Shown here one piece after another: positions 10,954 through 21,972 of a DNA stretch of 64,000 bases. Numbering within the stretch: the first letter of the stretch is position 1; every line of letters begins with the position of its first letter. Both the position numbers and the translations under genes were made by a program. The DNA lies in contig KV919064.1 of assembly GCA_002049455.2 (NCBI GenBank), forward strand, positions 30,373-94,372, in the 5' to 3' direction. Under the pieces are notes generated by a model. That model worked only from the letters and a program-made list of their open reading frames with translations, did no database searches and was not told the origin of the DNA. This DNA comes from Porphyra umbilicalis. Its lineage: Eukaryota; Rhodophyta; Bangiophyceae; Bangiales; Bangiaceae.

Positions 10954-11619
10954 AGAGAGCGTCGGCAAATCGGGCGTGGGTATCAAAAGTGGGTAGAATG
11001 TGGGTCGCCGACCCACGCCGGATGTACCCACATCTTACCCACATTTAGCGTCGGCAAGTGGCCAAATAACGGTCGACACGAGAGCTCTCCACATCTACCG
11101 CAACCGCACAGCAGCGACCTCTGTGCGAGCAACACCTTCCAATTGACCTCCACCCCCAGCACCATCACCCCTTCCCCCTTGGGGAAACGCCCCGGCCGAC
11201 CATATGACAGGGCGGCGGTCGATGGAGATGGGATACAGTGGGCATAGTGCGAGTTTTGGATGGAGGGGCGCCGACAGTTAAGGGCGTGGGGGGGGGGGGG
11301 GGTGACGGCATCGGGGGGGGTATGGTGCCGGTTGACGAAGGCAGCTTGTACGGTGCAAGATGATGCGCCTTCTCGATACACCCGAAACTGGAGACACAAG
11401 CACCCGTGGTGGGCTCCAAGCCCGGGCTGAGACGAGCGGTGGTGGCACAACTAGCGCCACGTGCGTGGCCACGTGGTCCTCACCGACCGGTAATTGGCGT
11501 GGATCGGATGACCCAGATAGCCACAAATGGGTTCCAAATGTGGGTGGCCTCTGCTACGTGGCACGAAACCTGTCCTCGATCCACGCCGCCGACCCACATT
11601 TGACTTGCCGACGCTCTCT
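10954..11619. mobile_element. 666 bp non-autonomous DNA element with short TIRs
   Basis: The ends are inverted copies: AGAGAGCGTCGGCAA at 10954-10968 and its complement at 11605-11619. Both sides are flanked by AAT (10951-10953 and 11620-11622), a candidate 3 bp target duplication. Subterminal DNA on both sides is crowded with GTGGGT/ACCCAC hexamers, as expected of transposase-binding subterminal repeats. No coding region is present. A C- and G-rich tract lies near 11289-11302. Confidence 0.55.
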
Positions 11620-11760
11620 AATGTGACGTTGCTAGGTTGACGACCTGCGAACTGGAGCTTGCGAACGTGTATGTGGCTGCAAGTAAGTAAGTATCAGTTC
11701 ATGGAAGTAAGGTTGGTTGCATTTGTGACTCAATCGGAAGGCTTACTTCCTTACTTCCTC

Positions 11761-11820
11761 GGTTGCAAATTCAAAGGCACAGCGTTATCTGGTTGCAAAT
11801 TCAAAGACACAGCGCTATCT
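11761..11820. repeat. 30 bp tandem duplication
   Basis: Two adjacent 30 bp units starting GGTTGCAAATTCAAA differ at two positions (GGCACAGCGTT versus GACACAGCGCT). Confidence 0.9.
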
Positions 11821-11826
11821 GAGCAG

Positions 11827-11874
11827 AGCGCGCGCTCTCTCGCCGACCACAGCGCGCGCTCTCTCGCCGACCAG
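11827..11874. repeat. 24 bp tandem duplication
   Basis: Two adjacent 24 bp units reading AGCGCGCGCTCTCTCGCCGA plus CCAC or CCAG. They follow the 30 bp repeat after six bases. Confidence 0.9.
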
Positions 11875-12178
11875 AGCACACACTTTCCCTGCGGCCACGG
11901 CGCGCGCGCCCGTTTGATACGCGGATCTTGGCGGCTTTTTGGGCGCCCTACGAGTCCGCACCCGTGTGGCCAGCGGTTGACGCGGACGTTGATCTTGTGT
12001 CGTTGCGTGTTGCGCATCCGCTGGGTGGCAGAAGCAGGGAGACGAGCGAGAGCCAGCTCGCTCCACTCATTGGTTCGAGGTGCGGTGTGCTTGTTGTCAA
12101 GGCACAGGAGGACGAGGTGCGATTCCGACGACGGCGGGGGGTGCATGTTCGGTTCAAGGCGCGGGGGGCATGGCGTAG

Positions 12179-13608
12179 GGGGCGGCCGGTGGCGTTACTA
12201 CTGTGCCTACGGGTGCATCGCTGCCGTCAGGCAGTGTGGCCGGCCTGACCGGTGCTGCCAATGGACCTGATGCCTCCCCCCTCCAACTCCCCGTGCTGGA
12301 CGTCGGCCCACGCCGCTCCAAGCGCACCCTCAAGGCGGAGAAGGTCATCGAGTCACTCGTCGTGCCGTCTTACCCGCAGACATCCAGCTCGCCTACAACT
12401 GGTGTGCTCTCCATGGTGCCGGTCCTCTTGGTGGAGAAGGGATTGAGCCCCAAGATCTTCGTAGCCTTCAAGTCAACCGGCGGGCAGAGCCGCAAGCTCA
12501 CCAACCAGCTCTCGCCTCACTTTGGGTTTTGCACCTACGAGTGGGTAGAGTACCCTTGGTCCGGCGTGGACGCTTGCCCCAACGTCCCGCGCGCTGTAGT
12601 GGAGCGGCCGCACACTACCCTGGAGCCGGGGGACGCCGACCAGTTTGCTGTTTACGAGAAGCTGTTCGCAAGTGCCAACTCCGAGGCGCCAGACGCGGAC
12701 ACGGCGCAGCAGGCGCTGGCCCGAGAGTGGGACACGTACACGTCGGTCGTCGTCCCTTTCATCCACGGGGCGTGCCCTAACGTCATCTGCTCCGGCCTCT
12801 CCACTCCCCCCAAAGGCAATGTTGTCACCATCCGGTCGTCTGGCAGGAAGTTCTTGGGATGTGCCGGCTACTCGCCGACTAACCGCATGGGGCACAAGAA
12901 CTCATCCATCACAAACATCCACGACCTGACGAACATTGAGACGTGGATTGGCGAGAAGAGGTACGTATTTGTGTGCTCGGTTTGCGTTTCTCGTCGCGGG
13001 CATGACTACGAACTCTCTGTACCGCACGTGATTCTGATATTCTTATCCCTTCAGAAGTGTTGCTATTCTGCGCCTGACGTCTGTTCCCTTTTGAACGTTA
13101 CAGACAGGTGACAAGCATTCCTGCAGGTGTCAGCACCAACCAGCCGTGCATGACCGTCCGCGTGGCGGGTTCTCGCTTCAAGTGCAAGGCCCACGCGGGG
13201 GAGGCGCTGGCGCTCTCGTGCCGCTCCAAGTGCAGCAACGGGCTCTACATTGGCACCCCCCTGCTGGATGACGGCGCCCGAGACATGCAGGGAAGCTTCC
13301 TCATCCTTTCGGTTGGCGCCCACACGCACCCTCTCCCACCCATCACCACCTCCACCGTTGGTCTGCTTCTCACAGCCGCAGATGTGAGGGAACACCACCA
13401 CGTTTCCCTCGCGGCCGAGGAGGAGGACGTTCGCGACAAGCTGGCCGATGAGTACGGCCGGGTGGCTGCCGCAGTGCCGCAAACGGCGACGTTTAACGAA
13501 AAATACCCAAAAGCGGTTCGCAATCGACGTTGCTGGGTATGCTCTCAGAATCCTGAGACCGGTACCTGTCGGCTCACTCCGTCCTCACAATGTCAGATAT
13601 GGAGCTGA
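12179..13608 (+). CDS. Two-exon zinc-finger-like protein, probably element-borne
   Basis: Exon 1 is open from 12179 to 12960 and exon 2 runs 13104-13608. The intron 12961-13103 has a GTACGT donor and a TTACAG acceptor, and the codon split across the junction (AG+A) keeps the frame. Exon 1 contains two Cys-bearing segments (HGACPNVICSG and GRKFLGCAGYSP...GHK). Exon 2 has Cys residues (RFKCKAHAG, SCRSKC) followed by GAHTHPLPP. This spacing recalls the C-C-HxH fingers of the WRKY/GCM/FLYWCH group found in Mutator-like transposases and related DNA-binding proteins. There is no ATG before 12414, so an upstream exon or frameshift is likely; the frame at 11928-12170 (DADVDLVSLRVAHPL) is a candidate. 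The 3' end enters the inverted end at 13516-13545, suggesting truncation. Function beyond possible DNA binding is unknown. Confidence 0.5.
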
Positions 13609-15215
13609 ACTGTCCCACACAACCAGGCCCCGCACCACCAAATTTGGAACTGCCAGAGGCGGTCCGCTCCAGAAGGCATTGCTTTTGAACAGCATCTGGC
13701 GCCTCAATTCGTTTCCCAGCGCGCATATGATCTACGCCAACTTCGGTTTTTTTCGCATAAGTCTCTTGTATCCGTGGACGTTTTAACGAGAATGTACTGT
13801 ACTACTAAAGATTAGGTCCTTTACTCTCCAAGGGCCGCAACCAGCTTCTTTTTCTGATTCCAGAGGAGTCTCTCGAGCTCGATTGCCATTCAATCTCTTG
13901 AGGCCAGCCTGCGCCCCTCCACTCAGTTCGGCGTGCTCACGAGGCAGCTACCACACTTATTCTGGACAAACGAATGGCGCGCAGTTGATGGAATGCTCTC
14001 TCTGAATGAAGTCCAGAACAATCTACACTGGATATGACAACAATACAGGCAGGTGCAGGGCGATCGTGCCGTTTTCTGGTCCATGGCGCCGGTGGTTGCG
14101 CAACCAGAAGTCGCGGCGATCGCCAGACCATATGTGTTCGTCCCCGAGACGAGTTGCTTATATTGTCCAAAACCGGATCGAAAGAAGGCAGAACTCCGCA
14201 CACCCGCAGAACGCACGGTCTGAAGCTCTGAAGAGAGGACACAAATAATGTAAAAGACACAATATTTGCCCACTCAGTTTGTAGCCAAAGTGCCTTTCAT
14301 TGCGCCTGCCGCGGCACCCTGCTGCCTGGGCAGTGACGATAGGGAAGATGCCAGGCAGGCACTTCGCTGTATCTTTGGTTCGTACCACCGTGCCGCGGAA
14401 CTCTATTCCTAGAATTAACCGTCAACGCCGGGAGCGTCGTGTTCTATCGTCGTCCTGCAGGAATGATATGACGGTATTGCCTACACAATATTCAGTAAAC
14501 TACTCAGAGGAGAGAGGGAAGTCTACTGATGGAGAACCCGTCTCGCAAAGTCAGACTTCGGCGGGAACAGACCACAAAAATTATGAGACTCTGTTTTTGA
14601 TACCCGCAGGACCTTTCAAAAATTGTTACGACAGCAAGTTGCGAAGACCTGCTCAACAAACTGCGACATGGAGAGCCAGGGAACGAGCCCAAGAGTACTG
14701 CTGAGAATCATTCTGGAAAATGTTCTTGCAATGGTCCCCGCGTTAGCCCTGGTGCAAAAATGAAAAATCCTCGCGGTTGCTCTACATCCGATTCTGTTCA
14801 GCAACGTTCCCCACATGCTTGGCCACCGCACAGCGGGCCTAGAACCGTCGTCAAAAGCACGTGTGACTTTGCCTGTTTTGACCCTCTTTGAGGCCCGTGC
14901 TTCTGTCTTATGAAATAGAATTCCTGTGCAAAACACATATCGGCCCCCCTCGACAGGCTCTTGGAGGCCATCCAAGGCGAGTTCCTTGCATGTCGTTGCT
15001 TTGGAAAAATTAAATCGCGCCTCACTCCACATAGCGCCTCCCAGTGTCTAATCTACCATCTGGATCAGATGATCCCAAAAGGATCAATTGATCCTGGTTC
15101 TTGCTGGGCTGTGCTGCTGAAATCGCGGAGAACAACCCGATTATGACAGCAGAAATGGCATCAGTGGCGCCTGTTTAGTCATCGGCGAGCAGCTGGAGCT
15201 TTATCTCGTGGTCAT
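13609..15215. other. No gene supported
   Basis: Average-GC DNA with only short open frames. I see nothing recognisable in it on either strand. Confidence 0.5.
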
Positions 15216-16449
15216 ATGTCCTCGGGAAGCCAAGGAGCGCCAATGTTTGCCACGCCCAGGAGGTCCATGGCGGGGGGGGAGGGCCGTCTCCTAGAAGGTG
15301 TTGGGTTACTCTTCGCCCCAGAGAAAGAGGTACCTATAAAAGCCCCTGGAGGAGGCAGCCTGCCCACGCTAGCGCAATTCCCGCCACTATACCGCTTTTC
15401 AGTAGGATCGCTGCCGCTCTCCCCGGCGCCACCGAACCCCTCTCGGATGATACCGATCACCGAATCAACCTTTTCCGTCCTGACGTTACCAAGCTGCATG
15501 TCGATGGCACCCTCCCCAGCGTGTGCGAGCCATGCGCCGACGGCGCCCACCCCGGCGTTTCCGAAGCGCCGTACCGACGGCGCCCTCCCCGGTGTCCCCA
15601 AGCGCCGGATCAATAGCTTCCTCCAGGGAGACATCAGGTCCCTGGCCAATGGCCGCTCCTTCTACAGCAACCCGCTTCCTACCTCAAGGCCCAAGTCTTC
15701 ACGGTGTGGTACACAAACACAAAATGTTCACCGAAGCGTCTGCACTGAAGGCCGACCTTAGCCGCGACGGCCGGGGCTACCACGTTCTCCGCGCCACCGT
15801 GAGCCACACACTAGGGGTGGCTGTGGACAACGATGATGCGACTACTCAGGAGGATGACTTCTCCGTCATGATCAACCACGCCAAGGTGGAGACTTTTGAT
15901 AGCCAAAGTAAGACCGTGCCGTCGCTGCTGGGAGGCAAGGGCGGGCGCCGGGGGCGCGTTAGTATGACTTGGTTCGAGAACCACCCTGAGCCCCCGCCTG
16001 TTCTCGAGGGTCCTGCGTCGGCGGAATTTTGTGAGCTTGCCTTTTGGCGGGCCGCTGTTCAACACGCCTTGAACCACATCTTTACCGGACGGTTTGACAC
16101 CGGGATGGGGCCGACACTGCTGAGGAGTTTCGGCCGGTGCCGTCAGCAACTTGTTCATGTGGACAAGCTGCGCCCCCGCCTCATGGACGAGACGTGCCTG
16201 GTGGCGTTGGTACTAGTCGCCCTACGTTACGCAGAGCTAGTGATGTACCCGGGCTCTCACCGGCATCTACCTGACGAGGAGACGGGCAAGATGACGGCAG
16301 TTATCCATCCTGTAAAGCTGTCGTTAAGGACTAGAAATGTCCACGTTTTTTGGCAAGACGTGACTCACGCACGCGCTGCCAGCGCTGGTGCCGATCTGCG
16401 CCACAGATGGCACTGGTACATCAACAGGGGGGTCCCCGATGCCAAGTAG
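15216..16449 (+). pseudogene. Frame-broken gene with a double-stranded beta-helix-like (2OG oxygenase/cupin-like) C-terminus
   Basis: A Pro/Ser-rich N-terminal part starts at ATG 15216. At about 15680 the protein-like reading passes to a second frame (TYLKAQVFTVWYTNT) and at 15724 to a third (MFTEASALKADLSRDGRGYH), which stays open to the TAG at 16447. Both changes equal one missing base. The C-terminal 90 residues read LRYAELVMYPGSHRHL ... NVHVFWQDVTHARA ... LRHRWHWYINRGV. That pattern (PGSHR, then D-x-x-H, then a strand with R and H) is like the beta-helix core of phytanoyl-CoA-dioxygenase-like proteins. The assignment rests on pattern only. It could be a mobile-element gene or a host gene in decay; no long homopolymer is at the breaks, so true mutation is more likely here than at the G/C tracts elsewhere. 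Confidence 0.35.
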
Positions 16450-17680
16450 CGCGTTTTTGTTGTTCACCGTTTTCCAGGCCAGTAGATTGGCGGGGGGTTA
16501 CAAGCTGGTGGGGTCTGTTCTTGTTAACGGCCACTGTCTCCGCGATTGCGAGGACAACTGCGGCGGCAGCGGTAGCGCCCGCGTCCAGGCTGCCCTCTTC
16601 GCCATGCAGGGGGGCGTGGAAGTCGGAGGCTTTTTGCCCTCCTTCGGGAAGCCCGAGCTCGGTGTGCACGACACGGTGCTTGCCACCTATCGCGCGGTGG
16701 TGCTCGCGCTGGTGGTCGCCCGCCACCCGGCGGCGGCCAACCCGCACACCCGCCTGGCTGGCGGCGAGGGAGGCACGTACGGGGGGGCGGGCAGCTGCCG
16801 TCGACGCATTGTAGAGGGAGCGCTGCTGTACTTGGCCACCGCCCTCCCCGTTGGCGGCGTCATTTTCGTCTCGCCGCCGCTCTCCATTATGCGCGTCGCG
16901 GTTTGGCTGGTGCCTGTCACGCCCGCGTGTGACATGTTTGCCAAAAGTCGACACGGCACGCTCATTAGCCGTGCAGCTCCAGCTCGTGCAAGCTTGGAAC
17001 AACCCGCTAGAGCCGTTTTTCCAAGCGCTTGGGCGGTTGGGCACGGCGGAGCGGAGCGGGGCGCGGCGGGTGGGGGGCGGGGGCGGTGGTGGTGGAGGGA
17101 GGATTGGCGTTGGCCCGCCCCGCCGTCGGTAGACAAGCTATGGCCCGACGCGAGCAGCCACATGGCGCTCGTGGCGGTCAAGTCGGCGGCGCTGACGGGC
17201 GCGCACCGGCGGGTTTTCGCGCGCCTGCCACCTCTCCCCCCCGCTCCGGCGACTGCAGTGACGCCCTGGCCGGTTGGCACGCGCGCCTTTTCCGCAACCG
17301 AAGATCGCCAGTCCGAGAGGCGGGCGTCAACGGCGGTGGCGGCGGCGACACCGACACGGCTTGCCACTCACCTGTCGGGCAGCGGTGGCAGGCGAGGGAC
17401 CACGGGCGGGCGAGGGCCCCGCCCAGCGGACTCCCGCCCGGCCCCTGATGGCGGTCCGCGGCTACGCCCGCCGCAGTTCCGCCGCGGCGCCGCCGCCCTC
17501 CAGCGGCGCCACAAGGAGGCGACGGCGGCGCTCAAAGCGCCCGGCACCCCCCAAGCGCGCTGCCACGCGATGGATGACTGGGCGGACCGCGCCGTCAGGC
17601 CCGCGACGTCGTTATCATTGGCAGCGCGCCCTCGCCGCGGCGGCCACGGGTTTCACCCGTGCATTCGGGGGGGAGGGTGA
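16439..17680 (+). CDS. Hypothetical protein overlapping the beta-helix-like gene
   Basis: ATG 16439 overlaps the end of the preceding frame. The first 200 residues have natural composition: GGYKLVGSVLVNGHCLRDCE, LFAMQGGVEVGGFLPSFGKP, a hydrophobic stretch RAVVLALVVARH, and a second one (ALPVGGVIFVSPPLSIMRVA). After about 17040 the frame becomes low-complexity, and a neighbouring frame (SLAVQLQLVQAWNNPLEPFF at about 16970-17030) is equally protein-like, so another frame break is probable. I do not recognise the family. The overlap suggests both pieces derive from one ancestral gene. Confidence 0.3.
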   Translation: MPSSAFLLFTVFQASRLAGGYKLVGSVLVNGHCLRDCEDNCGGSGSARVQAALFAMQGGVEVGGFLPSFGKPELGVHDTVLATYRAVVLALVVARHPAAANPHTRLAGGEGGTYGGAGSCRRRIVEGALLYLATALPVGGVIFVSPPLSIMRVAVWLVPVTPACDMFAKSRHGTLISRAAPARASLEQPARAVFPSAWAVGHGGAERGAAGGGRGRWWWREDWRWPAPPSVDKLWPDASSHMALVAVKSAALTGAHRRVFARLPPLPPAPATAVTPWPVGTRAFSATEDRQSERRASTAVAAATPTRLATHLSGSGGRRGTTGGRGPRPADSRPAPDGGPRLRPPQFRRGAAALQRRHKEATAALKAPGTPQARCHAMDDWADRAVRPATSLSLAARPRRGGHGFHPCIRGGG

Positions 17681-19915
17681 GCAAGTCCCGTACGAGGCCG
17701 CCGCCGCGCTCCGACGCAACTCTGCGGCCGAGGCAGCGGCGCCCGCCGCTCTGCCATGCGGGTGTGGCTACCGAGGCTGCCACAAATGTGCGTCAGCGGC
17801 GGCGGCGACGGTGCCGGAAGTGGGGGCGAAGGCGGGGGCGGGGACGGCTGCCGACGCAGAGACGGTCACATCGGCCCGGTTGAGTGCAGTGCGCTTCACG
17901 CGGACGGCGGCGCATAGCGGGCGGCAGCGGGCGCGCCCCAGCCTGCGCCGCACGCAGACGCGTGGGCCGTCGGAGAGAGCGGGTGGGGGTCTGGGTCACA
18001 TTCAGACAAGGACACGCCACTCTCCGCGCCCGTGTCAGCCTCGTTGTGGTGGCCGGTGTGGTTGACGACGCGAACGTCTCCGACGATCGGGGGGGGTAGG
18101 GGAGGGGGGGGTAAGGGAAGGTCAACCTCGCGCCTGAGCTGCCCGAGCCGCGACGGAGGTACGGCGTGGCTGCGCAAGGCGCGGCCGCGCCTCGACGGAC
18201 CCGCCGCGACCGGTTGGTCGTTGCGCCAGTCCCGCAACGGGCGGTCACCGTCATGAGCACCTGCTCGCCCAAGCCGCGACCGGACCGTCCGGCCGGCCTG
18301 CGTCGCGAACGCCAGCCGCCCGGGGCGATACACGTCGGGCGCGAGTCCGCAGCGCAGGCGCCAGGACGGACCGCCCACGGGGAGTTAGGGGACGCCGCCG
18401 CTCGTCGCCTCCACCCCCGCCATCGGCTGCCGGCACGGCTGTCACGGCGCTGGCGACAACGTTTCATGTAGTGTCCGCTGCCAACGCGCCAAAAGCGGCG
18501 GCCGCGGCGCGCGAACACCCGCATGGGGAGATAGGGGGGGGGGGGGGAGCCGCCGGCAGCCCCCGCCCTTGCCGTCGACGCCCGACGCGACGGCCGCCGG
18601 AAGGCCCATGTGCGGGCGCTTGTCGATCGGCGCCCCGGCGGTTGCGGCGGCGGCGGTGGCAGTGGCGGCGGCGGCCGCGGAGCACGGAACATCGGCAACG
18701 TATGTGGGAGCAGCTGGGGCGACGGTGGCGGCGGCGGGCCGCCGTCGGCGTCCACCGCCACCGCGCGGCGGCCGCGGTCGCCGTGGCCGGCCAACGGGGT
18801 CGGCGAGTCAGCGGCGGTGCCTCGCGCCGCCGACGCGTAGCGGCCACGGTCGCCGTGATATGGCGGTGCGGTCGGCACCCTGGAAGCGGCTTGCGTCACA
18901 GATTCGCGGCGGCCACGGTCGCCACGGCCGATGGGCGGGGCCGGTGTTCGCTTCGCGCGGCCGCTCCGGGCAGTCGCCGCCGTCCGCACGGCATCAGTAA
19001 CGACGGCGGGTGCGGCCGCAGACCCGCCACCGGCGGCGGTGCCGCGGCCAGCGTCGCCGTCGAGCACGCGCCTGCCCCTCGCGTGCGCGTCTTTTCACCG
19101 CGCCCCGTCGCAGTCGGCGGCTGGGCAGACGCTGTTGGCGGCCGCCGCCACCGCGGGCGACGGGGCGCTCAACCCCACCGCCGCCACCGCCGCGTGACCT
19201 CCGCTGCCAACGGTCTCTGGGTGGAGGCCGTCGCCTCCGCACGGCACCGGCGGGTGCGTGATGGAGCTGGCAGCCAGCACGATGTCTGTGTCGTTGCTGC
19301 CCTTCAACTCGCAGGGCAGTGCCTTGAACCCTGCGTCGCAGGCGCCGGCGCCGCTGTCGCCGCCGCCGGCAGAGGCCGCCGTCGGGGTCATCCCTTTTTC
19401 GGCGGCGGCAACAGTTCGGAAAATGGCACCAAAGGCGCCGACGGCGGTGGAGGAATCGATGAGGCACGCGGTTTGAGGAGGGCGCCATGCCAGCAGCAGC
19501 ACCCCCTGTGGCCCAAGCACCGCCCGCGTGCGCGCAGTGAGTGTGGCTCGATCACTCGTCAGCTGCGGCGGCCACGGGAAGAGGCCCGTCGGGTTTGTCA
19601 CCGCCCCGTGCGGCGGGCGACTGCGTCCACGGCGTCCGCAGAGGCTGCGCGGGGTGGAGAAGAGCATCCACACAGACTGTCGTCGTGGTCGCGCTGCGGT
19701 CGAGCAACCGCGTCGGTCGCGCATGACTCTGATGTGTCGGCTCTACTCTTTATATCCGTTTGTGCTGATGGCCGGCGCTTGCCATCCGCGGAGGTTTGGG
19801 CTGGCCCGCTGCAAAGCAGTTCATTTCCCACCACGCGTCGTCTAGGAGACGTGGCGGTTTTCGATACTGAGCGGCGCGTGGTGGTACGGGAGAGCATGAT
19901 ACATTAAAGAGTTTC
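17681..19915. other. GC-rich low-complexity block; coding status undecidable
   Basis: Both strands are open over long distances because of GC bias. The most protein-like pieces are a Cys cluster on plus (ALPCGCGYRGCHKCASAAAA, about 17750-17800) and, on minus around 19100-19500, a piece reading VGAFGAIFRTVAAAEKGM ... LKGSNDTDIVLAASSITHP. A degenerate repeat with core CGGCCACGGTCGCC recurs at 18769, 18841 and 18910 (about 70 bp spacing). I cannot define a gene. Confidence 0.4.
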
Positions 19916-20053
19916 TCGACATGCCTCAGAGCAGCTTGCACACCCAGACGCACGACCGAAAGAGCTCACATTATTGGTATGCGGTTCGTGGCTCCACCCC
20001 ACCCGACAGCATCGGAACCCTCGCATGTTGGAAAGCGACGTGCCGCCGCCCAC

Positions 20054-20456
20054 TATTGCTGATCCCCGAATTTTGTCCTGGGGGACTGAGGCAGAGACTG
20101 ACTGTGAATAAGAGCACTCTATTGGTCTAAAACGACAGTAAGAAGGCAACAAAGCCAATAGAAAGCCAGCAATCGGTGCCAGGACCTTGCATCCAGCAGA
20201 ACTCACTGTTTGTTGCCGCTTGATCCGATTTTCTTGGCGCGGAGCAAGCTGCCCACGCGAGATCTTGATATTTTCTACTGTCTCCTTGCCAGAAGTGCAG
20301 AAAAGAGGAGGAGCTGATGTCGAATTCCAGGCTGGATGGGCACATGTAAGCAATCAGGAGCACCAAGTCAGTCGCAGGGCCGCATCTGATTGGTGGAGAG
20401 AGCCGGTCCGCAAGTCAGTCTCTGTCCACCAGGACAAAATTCGGGGATCAGCAATA
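20054..20456. mobile_element. 403 bp MITE-like element with about 45 bp TIRs
   Basis: The left end, TATTGCTGATCCCCGAATTT..., recurs as its reverse complement at 20413-20456, matching for about 45 bases with a small gap. The sequence CCAC lies directly outside both ends (20050-20053 and 20457-20460) as a candidate 4 bp target duplication. There is no coding capacity. A diverged copy of one end occurs alone near 33599. Confidence 0.6.
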
Positions 20457-21114
20457 CCACGTAAGAGTAACGCTGCCGACACGGTGACTCTGACCCGCCG
20501 ACGGCGCCGTGCGGCGCGCCGCTGCCGCCTCGGGCTTTTCTGCAGACCGTCACAGGCAGAGCCACCAGCGCCGCTGGTGCCGCCCGAGCCGTAACGGCTG
20601 CCAAGTCCGAATATACTTGGCAAGGCAATGTCGCTAGCTGTCCAAGTGACCAGCGAGGCGACGCTGCCACCTGGATGGCGGCGGGTGAATACTCTGTCTG
20701 CCGGCTCCGCGAAAGAGATGCCTGCGGCGGGGGTAGCTGATTCAGGGTGTGGGAGGCACTCCAGTCGCCCCGGCCGTGCAGTCCACAAGATAATACCGGC
20801 CACTGATGGGCGCAGCGACGCGCCGTCGCTCTCGAGGCAAGCGACGCACCGCAGCCGCCTGGCAGCTGGCCGCCTGGTAGCTGGCGAATGAGCAAGGCGA
20901 ACGGTCTGTTGGTGAGGGACGCGATGCACCGATGATGGACATGGCACTGAGTACGGCAATCCACCAGAGGTCCCGCTGGATAAAAAAAATGACAAGAGAT
21001 AGAAAGCGATAGTCATGGATCAGCGTCATCATAGACTCTCATCTATGTCAGGGATGCCATTTGCGTGCGCATCAACCGAGGGAGGGTGAGCCGAAGGCTC
21101 CTTATCAGCGAAGC
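20457..21114. other. No gene supported
   Basis: Open frames on both strands of up to about 220 codons are Arg/Ser-rich and lack recognisable features. Confidence 0.45.
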
Positions 21115-21972
21115 CTAACGCCTCTGGTACTCTCGGAGATTAGTCCTCGGTGGAGGTAGTGTGGAGGGAATGATGCCATCCGGGTCTCCGAGTGCCCAGG
21201 TGATTGGCTCGACCGGCTCCGACTGAGATGTCTCTTTCTGCTCCATCTTGCTCACGAAACTTTGCGTCAAGGTGGCCTTCTTAACGTTGGTGACGTCCGG
21301 TGCAATAGCAAGCGCGATGCCCTGCAGGAAGAGAATACGAGCTGCCAGCTTGTCGGTAAAGCCCCGGACGTGCTCATTTATGGCCGACAAAAAAGCCACT
21401 TGTTTCTTCGAGAGCGCTTCTGACAAGGCTGCACTGTGAGCGGTTTCACCGTCGGCCACCATCCCGCTCACTGTCCTCCGCAAGAACGATAACAAGAAAG
21501 GCGGTTGAGAGAGGGTCGGATGAGCGACAACGGTTGACGTCCACTTGATGTTCTCCTTCACAAACGAGAGGGCCTCCGCCATTGGAAGCGGCTTCAGCTC
21601 CCGCTTTTCCGTACTGGCGGACACAGCCTTACCCCACTTGGTGGCACAAAGCACCTTTGGCGGTGGTGCTCGATACGCATAGCCACTAAGAGTAACCCAA
21701 CACGGTGCAAGCCCTCCGAAGCCGTAATCCGCCCCTGCTAGCTGGTCCCGTGGACGAACGAGAAGAATGTAGACCTCGGTGGGCGCCGCGGTGTCGACAG
21801 CGGCCGCGTCGAGTGCGCAAGAGACTGTGATAGCACGCGGGCTGAACAGGTTACTCAACAAATGGATAAGGAAGTCAGGGCTGATCGTTTTGAGCATGAT
21901 GGAAAGCATCTGCTCAACCTCTTCGTACGGCGATAGAGTCAGCGCGGCCGGCAGTGTGCGCGAGGATTGCAT
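21115..21972 (-). CDS. Conserved-looking hypothetical protein, 285 aa
   Basis: A complete single-exon frame from ATG 21972 (MQSSRTLPAALTLSPYEEVE) to a stop at 21115, in DNA of moderate GC where such a length is not expected by chance. Composition is balanced and mostly soluble. The N-terminal third is probably helical (VEQMLSIMLKTISPDFLIHL). A central part contains YILLVRPRDQLAGADYGFGG. A later helical segment reads KKQVAFLSAINEHVRGFTDK. The C-terminus is polar (SKMEQKETSQSEPVEPITWA). I see no signal peptide, membrane segment or known motif. It stands alone in a gene-poor stretch and may belong to a lineage-specific family or a mobile element. Confidence 0.5.
   Translation of the reverse strand: MQSSRTLPAALTLSPYEEVEQMLSIMLKTISPDFLIHLLSNLFSPRAITVSCALDAAAVDTAAPTEVYILLVRPRDQLAGADYGFGGLAPCWVTLSGYAYRAPPPKVLCATKWGKAVSASTEKRELKPLPMAEALSFVKENIKWTSTVVAHPTLSQPPFLLSFLRRTVSGMVADGETAHSAALSEALSKKQVAFLSAINEHVRGFTDKLAARILFLQGIALAIAPDVTNVKKATLTQSFVSKMEQKETSQSEPVEPITWALGDPDGIIPSTLPPPRTNLREYQRR

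Larger units (their letters stand above)
10768..13545. mobile_element. Candidate mobile element bounded by 30 bp inverted ends
   Basis: The left end (10768-10797, AGAGCATACCCAGCAACGTC...) recurs in reverse complement at the right end (13516-13545) with 29 of 30 positions identical. Between them lie a smaller nested element (10954-11619), short tandem repeats and a two-exon zinc-finger-like gene whose reading frame runs into the right end. I see no clear target-site duplication, so the ends could also be two members of a dispersed repeat. Arrangement, size and the zinc-finger gene would fit a Mutator-like or similar DNA transposon, but no catalytic domain is recognised. Confidence 0.4.
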
